Source of the DNA: Chloroflexota bacterium
GTDB lineage: Bacteria > Chloroflexota > UBA5177 > JANWHV01
Length of the DNA stretch: 5,073 nucleotides
NCBI GenBank assembly: GCA_025924845.1
Contig: JAICHN010000383.1
Location: 1-5,073, forward strand
Reading direction: 5' to 3'
In this document: one piece after another, positions 1 through 5,073 of the stretch
How positions within the stretch are numbered: position 1 is the stretch's first letter
Layout of the letters: every line of letters begins with the position of its first letter
Notes under the pieces: model-generated
Database searches by the model: none
Seen by the model: only the letters and a program-made list of their open reading frames with translations
What the model was told of the DNA's origin: nothing
Position numbers and translations under genes: made by a program

Positions 1-58
1 CATGGCGGCCAGGAAGACGCGCCGTCCCACGTGTATGGGGGCGGGAACGAGGGCGGCG
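1..58. other. Sequence downstream of the transporter permease gene, no gene assigned
   Basis: This stretch follows the TAG stop of the DppC-like gene in the direction of transcription. I see no stem with a T-tract, so the operon may continue past the window edge. The minus strand has a GTG at 28-30 and an ATG at 1-3 in the same frame (reading MGRRVFLAAM from the GTG), but neither has a ribosome site, and ten codons are too few to name a gene. Confidence 0.3.
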
Positions 59-1006
59 CTAGCGGCCGCGGCGGCTGAAGGGGTCGAGTGCATCACGCAA
101 TCCATCACCCAGTAGGTTCACGCTGAGCACGGTAATCAGGATCATCAAACCGGGGTAAATCGTCTCCCAGGGCGCCTGCGACTGGGAGGTGAGGCCATCG
201 GCCAGCATGCTGCCCCAACTGGAGGTGGGAGGCTGCACGCCGAAGCCGAAGAAACTGAGCACCGATTCGAGAATGATGTTGTTCCCTACGAGGAGGGTAG
301 CGTTGACCACGATGGGGGCGATCGCGTTGGGGAGCAGATGGCGCATGATAATCCCCGCCGGACTGACCCCCATGGCCTGGGCCGCCTGAATGAACTCCCG
401 CTCTTTGAGCGAGAGGAATTCGCCGCGTACCAGGCGCGCGATATAGGTCCAACTCACCGCCATGATGATCAGCACAATCATCAGGATGTTCTGGGCGCCC
501 TGCACCCCGGCGATAAAGGCGCTGAGCACGAAAAGGAGGAGATAGAGCGGGAATGAGAGGACGACATCGGTCAGGCGCATGATCACATTATCGACCCAGC
601 CTCCGAAGTAGCCCGCCAGGGCGCCCAGTACGGTACCGATGGTGATAGCCGTGATCATAGAGGTAAAGCCGATCAGCAGAGAGATACGCCCTCCGAACAG
701 GACACGGCTGAGTACATCGCGGCCACTGAAATCGCTGCCGAATGGATGGGAGAGCGAAGGCGCCCCATTGAAGGCTGAGAAGTCCATGGCATTGGGACCG
801 TGGGGGGCCAATAAGGGCGCGAATATGGCGCTGGTGGTGAGGAGGAGCAACATCACCGCCGCTACCATGGCCAGCTTATGCTTGCGGAATCGTCGCCAGG
901 TGAGGCCGGCCAAAGTCTGATAACGCACATCCAGTTGCGCTTCCAGCAGGCTATCCGGCACCGCATCCCGGCCGGACCCGCTCAGGGGCTGCTCGGGGCT
1001 GCTCAT
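59..1006 (-). CDS. Dpp/Opp-type ABC transporter permease, DppC/OppC-like subunit
   Basis: Inner-membrane permease subunit of a peptide/nickel-type ABC importer, expected to pair with the DppB-like protein encoded just upstream to form the translocation channel. The product is 315 residues, normal for DppC. A hydrophilic N-terminal tail (about 1-45) ends in a basic patch (WRRFRKHK) before the first membrane segment (about 47-66). The HPFGSDFSGRDVLSR stretch (87-101) is the typical periplasmic signature of DppC/OppC proteins. Further membrane segments lie near 106-131, 150-168, 174-192, 230-252 and 284-302. The EAA-loop that docks on the ATPase is QAAQAMG...HLLPN (207-227), with the conserved G213, L225 and P226. 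The C-terminus LGDGLRDALDP is standard for the family. The frame is open upstream to 1081, but that extension overlaps the preceding gene. ATG at 1006 has a GAGGGG ribosome site six bases upstream and lies 10 bases after the upstream stop. The stop is TAG. Substrate is not readable from this subunit. Confidence 0.95.
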   Translation of the reverse strand: MSSPEQPLSGSGRDAVPDSLLEAQLDVRYQTLAGLTWRRFRKHKLAMVAAVMLLLLTTSAIFAPLLAPHGPNAMDFSAFNGAPSLSHPFGSDFSGRDVLSRVLFGGRISLLIGFTSMITAITIGTVLGALAGYFGGWVDNVIMRLTDVVLSFPLYLLLFVLSAFIAGVQGAQNILMIVLIIMAVSWTYIARLVRGEFLSLKEREFIQAAQAMGVSPAGIIMRHLLPNAIAPIVVNATLLVGNNIILESVLSFFGFGVQPPTSSWGSMLADGLTSQSQAPWETIYPGLMILITVLSVNLLGDGLRDALDPFSRRGR

Positions 1007-1012
1007 CCTCGG

Positions 1013-1018
1013 CCCCTC
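1013..1018 (-). promoter_or_regulatory. Ribosome binding site deciding the DppC-like start
   Basis: The minus strand reads GAGGGG six bases before the ATG at 1006. This places translation start at 1006 rather than at the in-frame upstream codon at 1081. The site overlaps the TGA stop of the DppB-like gene (1017-1019), so ribosomes ending that gene cover the site. This favours coupled translation of the two permeases. Confidence 0.7.
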
Positions 1019-1967
1019 ATGAGTAGCGGATCCGCGGATCGAGCAACCCATAGATAATGTCGGCAATGATATTGCATACAACCACGGTGAAGGCCGATAG
1101 CACCATCATGGCCATCAGCACCGGATAGTCGCGACTCTCCAGCGAATCGAAGAAGAGGCGGCCCAGACCGGGCCAGGAGAAGATGGTTTCGGTGATCACC
1201 GCGCCGCCGAAGATGGTGCTAAGGTCCAGGGCCACCACGGTGACCAGGGGAATCAGCGCGTTGCGGAAGGCATGCTTGATCACGATGTAGAAGCGTCGAA
1301 GGCCCTTGGCACGCGCCGTACGTAGATAATCCTGATGCAGCACCTCGAGCATACTGGATCGTAAGTAGCGGCTCCAGGAGGCAATAAAGGCGAAAGAGAG
1401 CACGATAACCGGCAGAATCAGGTGGTGGATGCTGTCGATGACTGACGATGGTTGGCCCTCGGTTTGCATGTCCCCGGTGGGAAACCAATTGTGCTGGATC
1501 GCCAGGAACAGGACGAGCATCTCGGCGAACCAGAAGACCGGCATCGAGATGCCCAGATAGGCGAGGACAGTGAAGAAGTAGTCGATAATTGAATATTGCT
1601 TGACGGCGGCGATGATTCCCAGCGGGATGGCCAGCAGGAGCGCTACGAGGAAGGAAACGCCCAGTAACTCCAGGGAGTTCGGCAGCCGATCACCGATCGT
1701 CGTAAGAACCGGTTGCCCATCCTTGTAGGTATTGCCGAAGTCGAGGTGAACCGTACCCCAGAGCCATTTCACATATTGGATGGGCAGGGGCTGATCCAGG
1801 CCAAGGGCAACCACCATATCGTGGCGCGCTTGCGCGGACATACGTGGGCTGAATGCCACCTGCTCTGGACCGCCGGGAATCAGATGCAGTAGCCCGAACA
1901 GAGCGATACTGATCACGAATAAGAGCGGTATAGCCTGCAGAAGGCGGCGCGCGATATAGGTGCCCAC
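1017..1967 (-). CDS. Dpp/Opp-type ABC transporter permease, DppB/OppB-like subunit
   Basis: First permease subunit of the peptide-type ABC importer, acting in the cytoplasmic membrane as partner of the DppC-like protein. The product is 316 residues, a usual DppB length. The N-terminus MGTYIARRLLQAIPLLFVIS followed by LIPGGP is typical: a short basic start, a first membrane helix (about 10-30), then a large extracytoplasmic loop (about 31-98) containing LGLDQPLPIQY and LDFGNTY. Further helices lie near 100-122, 130-157, 182-199, 238-257 and 284-308. The EAA-loop is DYLRTARAKG...HAFRNALIP (213-240), with G222 and P240 conserved. It is followed by the family signature ETIFSWPGLGR (260-270), then RDYP (279-282) and a C-terminal LLDPRIRY. 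The start is GTG at 1967, preceded by GAGGTAGGG with four bases between its last G and the start codon. The gene follows the SBP gene by 71 bases, a gap that holds a hairpin. It ends in TGA, ten bases before the DppC-like start. Confidence 0.95.
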   Translation of the reverse strand: MGTYIARRLLQAIPLLFVISIALFGLLHLIPGGPEQVAFSPRMSAQARHDMVVALGLDQPLPIQYVKWLWGTVHLDFGNTYKDGQPVLTTIGDRLPNSLELLGVSFLVALLLAIPLGIIAAVKQYSIIDYFFTVLAYLGISMPVFWFAEMLVLFLAIQHNWFPTGDMQTEGQPSSVIDSIHHLILPVIVLSFAFIASWSRYLRSSMLEVLHQDYLRTARAKGLRRFYIVIKHAFRNALIPLVTVVALDLSTIFGGAVITETIFSWPGLGRLFFDSLESRDYPVLMAMMVLSAFTVVVCNIIADIIYGLLDPRIRYS

Positions 1968-1971
1968 GTTT

Positions 1972-1980
1972 CCCTACCTC
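1972..1980 (-). promoter_or_regulatory. Ribosome binding site for the DppB-like gene
   Basis: The minus strand reads GAGGTAGGG, then AAAC, then the GTG start at 1967. GAGG sits nine bases from the start and AGGG four bases from it, so either can act as the Shine-Dalgarno core. This supports the GTG start. The conserved DppB N-terminus (TYIARRLLQAIP) begins right after it. Confidence 0.6.
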
Positions 1981-1994
1981 TGCACGGGCGAGGC

Positions 1995-2017
1995 GGGCGG
2001 CTCGCTGTGAGCCGCCC
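1995..2017 (-). terminator. Intercistronic hairpin between SBP and permease genes (attenuator or RNA-stabilising stem)
   Basis: A perfect 9-bp inverted repeat, GGGCGGCTC / GAGCCGCCC, with a 5-base loop (2004-2008). In the minus-strand transcript the stem starts 21 bases after the SBP stop codon and ends 14 bases before the ribosome site of the DppB-like gene. No T-tract follows (the next bases are GC-rich), so a strong intrinsic terminator is unlikely. In other binding-protein operons, stems at this junction protect the upstream mRNA or partly stop polymerase, so the SBP is made in excess over the permeases. That role is inferred here; the stem itself is seen directly. Confidence 0.65.
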
Positions 2018-2038
2018 ACGTCCCGGTCGATGCCGGTG

Positions 2039-3682
2039 TTAGCCTATCCACCAATCCTGGGTGTTCCAGCATTCACCACTGTAGGGTCCCGGCATGTAGT
2101 TGTGTACGTTGTTGGCATACTCGTAGATGTTCGGCGGATCGTAGAGCCATAGCGCGGGCATTTGTTCGTTCATAATATGTTGCATTTGGCTGAAGATGGC
2201 CTTCCGCTTGGCCGTATCCGCCGTGCCCTCTTCTTGCGCGATCAGCTTGTCGTACGTATGGTTGACAAACCAGCCCCAATTGCCGCCGTGCGACGGCACC
2301 TGGCTGCTATCGAATTCGCCAAACGTCGCAACATCGGGATCGAGCTGAGCGTTGTTCTCAAATTCGCCGATATCGTAGTTGCCGCTAGGCAAGACCGAGC
2401 CGAAATATGTATCGGCGGGATAGTTGACAATGCGCAGGTCGATGCCCAGATTCTGGTAGTCCTGCAAGGCGATCAGCTCATCCTGGGCACGCCACGTGTT
2501 CCGAGATGTCGTGCTGTACCGCAAGGTCAGCAGCTTACCGCCCTTGTGCCGACGTCCGTCGGCGCCCAGCTTCCAGCCGGCCGCGTCAAGTAACTTCCCG
2601 GCCTTTACCGGATCGAAGGGGTAGGGCTTGATGGATGGGTCGTAGGTAAACAGGGAGGGCGGCTCATCGGAAGCCAGCAATATCGCCCCATGCCACACAT
2701 TCGTGGCCATGGCCTGACGATCCAGTCCATACTCGAGTGCCTGACGCACTCGCACATCCTGGAGAATGGGGTTCTTCTCGTTCAGAAGCCCCTGCTCAAA
2801 GTTGGGAGCCAGACCCGGTACGTAGGTGTAGCCGCTGATGTGTTGCAGCGTGGCCGCCTGCGAAACGTCCAGGAACCAACTGGCTTGAATCTCGTGGGCG
2901 CTCAAGGCATTGGTGATCGCTACCTCGTCGGGGATAATGCGGAAGATCAACTTGGAAAGATAGGGCTTTCCGGGCTCATAGTAGTGAGGATTCGGCACCT
3001 CGGTGATATTGTCGCCCGGCTTGCGCGACTGCATGATAAACGGCCCGCTGCTGACGGTGGGCTGCTGGTCAAACTTGCTGGTGTTAAGTTGCTTGGGAGT
3101 CATTTTGCTCAATATATGAGCGGGCAAGGGGAAATAGTTGTCGGTCCAGTCCGCCGCGAACGAGACCGAAGGAACCTTCAGATGAAAGGTTATCGAAAGG
3201 TTATCGGACGAGACGTCGGCGCTCTTGATCGCGGTGAGACCCACGTTGGTATAAATGATCAAATCTTTGTTGGTCCAGGTCCGCCAAGAATAGTCCACGT
3301 CGCGCGCATCAAGCGGCTGCCCATCCGACCATACAAGACCAGGACGCAGCTTGAAGGTATAGGTCATCAGATCCTTGGAGATGCCGCCGTTGGCGACGGT
3401 GGGAACGACAGTGGCCAGGCCCGGATGCTGCACGCCCTTGTTATCCGTATAGAACAGAGGAGAGAAGAGCGTGGTCTGTACGTTGATCGCGTAGGTCATG
3501 TTACTGGTGTTGGGGATCAGCCGGTCAGGCTCTTCATAGAGCCCGTCTATGAAGGTGCCGCCCTTGACCGGAGCGGAGAGGTGAGCGGCATCGGTGATGG
3601 AATGTGATGCCATCGGCAAGGTGCCGCCTGCCGCCAGCAGGGCGGCAATTGCCAGCGGGGCTAGAATCCTGATTGGTTTCAA
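2039..3682 (-). CDS. Peptide/nickel-type ABC transporter substrate-binding protein (SBP_bac_5 family)
   Basis: Extracytoplasmic solute receptor that should deliver a peptide-like ligand to the DppB/DppC-like permeases encoded downstream. The 547-residue length is typical of cluster C (family 5) binding proteins. The N-terminus is a signal peptide: basic MKPIR, hydrophobic core ILAPLAIAALLAAGG, likely cut near residues 20-26. There is no lipobox cysteine; the only Cys is C538 near the end. Family landmarks are clear: YTFKLRPGLVWSDGQPLDA (108-126) with ARDVDYSW, SSGPF (211-215), VRVRQALEYGLDRQAM (310-325), and PFDPVKAGKLLDAAGW (355-370). The start is TTG at 3682, supported by GAAGGGA eight bases upstream and by the signal peptide beginning right there; the next Met (residue 24) would remove the signal. 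The stop is TAA. It is the first gene of the operon, behind a TTGACA-type promoter. The ligand (di- or oligopeptide, nickel-chelate, or sugar) cannot be told from sequence alone. Confidence 0.94.
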   Translation of the reverse strand: MKPIRILAPLAIAALLAAGGTLPMASHSITDAAHLSAPVKGGTFIDGLYEEPDRLIPNTSNMTYAINVQTTLFSPLFYTDNKGVQHPGLATVVPTVANGGISKDLMTYTFKLRPGLVWSDGQPLDARDVDYSWRTWTNKDLIIYTNVGLTAIKSADVSSDNLSITFHLKVPSVSFAADWTDNYFPLPAHILSKMTPKQLNTSKFDQQPTVSSGPFIMQSRKPGDNITEVPNPHYYEPGKPYLSKLIFRIIPDEVAITNALSAHEIQASWFLDVSQAATLQHISGYTYVPGLAPNFEQGLLNEKNPILQDVRVRQALEYGLDRQAMATNVWHGAILLASDEPPSLFTYDPSIKPYPFDPVKAGKLLDAAGWKLGADGRRHKGGKLLTLRYSTTSRNTWRAQDELIALQDYQNLGIDLRIVNYPADTYFGSVLPSGNYDIGEFENNAQLDPDVATFGEFDSSQVPSHGGNWGWFVNHTYDKLIAQEEGTADTAKRKAIFSQMQHIMNEQMPALWLYDPPNIYEYANNVHNYMPGPYSGECWNTQDWWIG

Positions 3683-3690
3683 GCTCGCGT

Positions 3691-3697
3691 TCCCTTC
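3691..3697 (-). promoter_or_regulatory. Ribosome binding site deciding the TTG start of the SBP gene
   Basis: The minus strand reads GAAGGGA, then eight bases, then the TTG at 3682. No ATG or GTG in the right frame lies nearby upstream, and the signal peptide begins exactly at the TTG. The rare start codon is therefore well supported. Confidence 0.65.
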
Positions 3698-3712
3698 GCT
3701 ACCCCAACTAAA

Positions 3713-3720
3713 TCACGTGA
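3713..3720. promoter_or_regulatory. TCACGTGA palindrome in the SBP leader (possible operator)
   Basis: A perfect 8-base palindrome about five to twelve bases downstream of the inferred transcription start of the SBP operon. Its placement would suit a repressor site, but eight bases alone is short. The CACGTG core also occurs at 28-33 and inside the SBP gene at 2493-2498, so chance is a fair explanation. Confidence 0.2.
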
Positions 3721-3731
3721 GGCTTCTTCGT

Positions 3732-3761
3732 AATGTAGAAGTGGTGCTTGAACCCTGTCAA
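3732..3761 (-). promoter_or_regulatory. Sigma-70-type promoter of the SBP-permease operon
   Basis: On the minus strand there is a perfect -35 box TTGACA (3756-3761), an 18-base spacer, and TACATT (3732-3737) as the -10 box. The -10 matches TATAAT at four of six positions, including the first T, the A at -11 and the final T. Transcription would start near 3725, giving a leader of about 43 bases before the TTG start of the SBP gene. The site lies in the only gap between the sigma gene terminator and the operon, which is where a promoter is expected. It was identified by eye, with no measured start site. Confidence 0.65.
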
Positions 3762-3814
3762 ACGATCTACTGAGCGACAATCCGCTTCGCGGAACCGCCT
3801 CCTGAACCGGAACT

Positions 3815-3857
3815 CGGCAAGCGCGAGGAGAGATGTTCCCCCTCCTCGCGCTTGCCG
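3815..3857. terminator. Perfect 16-bp hairpin at the 3' end of the sigma factor gene
   Basis: Arms at 3815-3830 and 3842-3857 are exact reverse complements over 16 bases, with an 11-base loop (3831-3841). In the minus-strand transcript the stem begins five bases after the sigma TAA stop, so it most simply ends that message and separates it from the SBP promoter 54 bases further on. A T-rich tract (TTTT at 3861-3864, then TTT at 3867-3869) follows the stem only in the plus-strand direction; on the minus strand the stem is followed by AGTTCC. As an intrinsic terminator it is therefore better built against plus-strand (antisense) transcription and may work in both directions. Confidence 0.75.
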
Positions 3858-3862
3858 GAATT

Positions 3863-5073
3863 TTAGTTTGCCCAGTCCTGCAGGAACTCGCCGCGCGAGG
3901 GATGGCGGAGCTTGCGGAGGGCGCGTGTCTCAAGTTGGCGCACCCGCTCTCGCGTTACGTGCATTATGCGGCCGATTTCTTCAAGAGTATGCGCCTCGCC
4001 GTCGTGCAGTCCGAAGCGCATGCGGAGCACCGTTTGCTCGCGCGGCGACAGCGTAGCCAGCGCGTTGCGCAAGTAGGCGCTCAACTGCCGGTCCGCCAGG
4101 GCGTCGGATGGGGCGGCCGTACCGCCGTCCACGATAAAGTCGAGCAGTAAACTGTCTTCCTCACTCCCCACCGGCGTCTCCAGGGAAATCGGCTCCTGGG
4201 CGGTCCGCACCAGATCGATGGCCTTGCGGAGCGACAGGCCCATGCGGGCCGCCACCTCCTCGATCCGCGGTTCGCGCCCCAGTTCCTGCTCCAGGTTATG
4301 CGACTGACGCACGTACCGATGCAGCAAATCCACCATATGCACGGGCATGCGGATGGTCCGCCCCTGATCGGCGATGGCGCGCAGGATAGTCTGGCGAATC
4401 CACCACGTAGCATAGGTGCTGAACTTGTAGCCGAGGCCATGGTCGTATTTCTCGGCCGCCCGCATCAGCCCCATACTTCCCTCCTGAATCAGGTCCAGGA
4501 GAGGGACGCCGCGCCGACTATATTTCTTGGCGATGCTGACCACCAGGCGCAGATTGGCTTCGACCAGCCGCCGACGCGCCGTCACACCCGCGGCGATGAC
4601 CGCGTCATCCACTAGCCAGGCATCGATCATGCCGCGCGCCACCGCTTCCGGCAACCGGGCACAATCGGCGAGGCCGGCCGCCAATACCGAGGCCGACGTA
4701 CCCTCCGACCGCTCTTGCCACAGGAGGACGGCTTCCCTACGACCGAATTGGAGGATGGTTGCCAGGGCGCGCACTGGTTCGGATTCGCCAAAGGCCATAC
4801 CTCCCACGCGGAGGCCGTCGGCATCCAGGGCCAATTCGTGGTCCTCACCCTCGGCCTCCCATGCATCATCGTCCGCGATCATCGGATCATCGACCCCGCG
4901 CTCGGCCTTCCAAGGACGGAGAGCACGGGCATCGATCGCGATCGCGGCGCGAAGGCGGCTCAGCAAGGCATCGGTTTGTTCGGGAGCGATACCAACGAAC
5001 TCGCCCAACCTAGCCAGGGCTCCCGTAGTCGAGCGATCGCCCTCCGCGACGCGACGGCAAAGAGCGGCGATCG
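3863..5073 (-). CDS. RpoD/SigA-like sigma-70 family RNA polymerase sigma factor, 5' end cut by the window
   Basis: Directs RNA polymerase to promoters. Residues are numbered from a TTG codon at 5008 (381 residues to the stop). Region 2 is nearly canonical (about 146-220): [17 protein letters not shown], then [33 protein letters not shown] and [13 protein letters not shown]. Region 3 (about 221-295) includes [18 protein letters not shown] and [14 protein letters not shown]. Region 4 (about 308-372) ends with the helix-turn-helix [20 protein letters not shown] and [10 protein letters not shown]; its -35-contacting R353, E354 and Q358 are conserved. Two oddities: L209 replaces the threonine of the usual RQAITR motif in region 2.4, and the part before 145 is divergent, with an acidic stretch (39-62) and no clear region 1.2 DPVRxYLREIG. 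The TTG at 5008 has no spaced ribosome site, and the frame stays open to the window edge with coding-like codons, so the true start is probably outside. Whether it is the housekeeping sigma or a group 2 paralogue is undecided. Confidence 0.93.
   Translation of the reverse strand, partial: IAALCRRVAEGDRSTTGALARLGEFVGIAPEQTDALLSRLRAAIAIDARALRPWKAERGVDDPMIADDDAWEAEGEDHELALDADGLRVGGMAFGESEPVRALATILQFGRREAVLLWQERSEGTSASVLAAGLADCARLPEAVARGMIDAWLVDDAVIAAGVTARRRLVEANLRLVVSIAKKYSRRGVPLLDLIQEGSMGLMRAAEKYDHGLGYKFSTYATWWIRQTILRAIADQGRTIRMPVHMVDLLHRYVRQSHNLEQELGREPRIEEVAARMGLSLRKAIDLVRTAQEPISLETPVGSEEDSLLLDFIVDGGTAAPSDALADRQLSAYLRNALATLSPREQTVLRMRFGLHDGEAHTLEEIGRIMHVTRERVRQLETRALRKLRHPSRGEFLQDWAN

Noticed and set aside
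28..33. CACGTG near the left edge, matching the core of the palindrome in the SBP leader; a third copy lies at 2493-2498.
   Set aside because: Three six-base matches in 5 kb is only slightly above chance, and one is inside a conserved coding region. No shared flanking sequence supports a common regulator.
1003..1020. A five-codon minicistron (MRGRG) whose ATG overlaps the DppB-like stop and whose TGA overlaps the DppC-like ATG.
   Set aside because: A neat arrangement, but at five codons it is easily chance. The GAGGGG inside it is better explained as the ribosome site of the DppC-like gene.
1007..1081. A 25-codon N-terminal extension of the DppC-like permease.
   Set aside because: It overlaps the conserved 3' end of the DppB-like gene, and the ATG at 1006 has a well-spaced GAGGGG site. 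The extension is only the DppB region in another frame.
2690..3607. A 305-codon open frame on the plus strand opposite the SBP gene.
   Set aside because: It lies wholly within the antisense of a clearly conserved SBP gene, shows no recognisable family motif, and GC-rich coding DNA commonly leaves long antisense frames open.
3781..3793. Small inverted repeat TCCGC-TTC-GCGGA next to the sigma terminator.
   Set aside because: Only five base pairs with a three-base loop and no clear T-tract. Too weak to call as a separate terminator.
3748..4150. Plus-strand open frames of about 100 codons (3748-4056 and 3833-4150) crossing the sigma gene 3' end.
   Set aside because: They run antisense through conserved region 4 of the sigma factor and through the hairpin, and have no recognisable domain.
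2039..5073. The idea that the sigma factor and transporter form one signalling or regulated system.
   Set aside because: They share a strand, but a 16-bp hairpin and a separate consensus promoter lie between them, and no anti-sigma gene is seen. Adjacency alone does not support a joint function.

Overview
This is an ordinary, densely coded, moderately GC-rich bacterial chromosome segment in which every supported gene lies on the minus strand. The genes, read right to left, are: (1) a primary-type sigma-70 family RNA polymerase sigma factor, cut off by the right edge of the window (3863-5073); (2) a dipeptide/oligopeptide (Opp/Dpp/nickel-type) ABC transporter substrate-binding protein (2039-3682); (3) a DppB/OppB-like permease (1017-1967); and (4) a DppC/OppC-like permease (59-1006). 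Positions 1-58 lie downstream of the last permease and contain no gene I can defend.

The organism cannot be named from this sequence. The sigma factor core has the RpoD/SigA-type sequence seen across Gram-positive and Chloroflexota-like bacteria. The non-ATG starts (GTG, TTG), GC-rich codon choice and SBP-permease-permease order fit a soil or thermophilic Chloroflexota or a related Terrabacteria lineage, but this is a low-confidence guess.

The sigma gene and the transporter are separate transcription units. A perfect 16-bp stem (3815-3857) begins five bases after the sigma stop codon. About 55 bases further on is a strong-looking promoter, TTGACA-18 bp-TACATT on the minus strand (3732-3761), which should drive SBP-permease-permease as one operon. 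A perfect 9-bp hairpin (1995-2017) without a T-tract sits between the SBP and the first permease. Hairpins in this position commonly let the binding protein be made in excess over the membrane subunits. The two permeases are 10 bases apart and probably translationally linked. In the working transporter the SBP captures an extracellular peptide-like solute and hands it to the DppB/DppC channel. The two ATPases needed to power transport are not in the window and may lie beyond position 1.

I see no mobile element, CRISPR array, RNA gene or evidently new system. The points most worth a second look are the sigma factor (a leucine where primary sigmas have the -12-contacting threonine, and a divergent acidic N-terminal part), the lack of a lipobox in the SBP, the two hairpins, and the missing ATPases.
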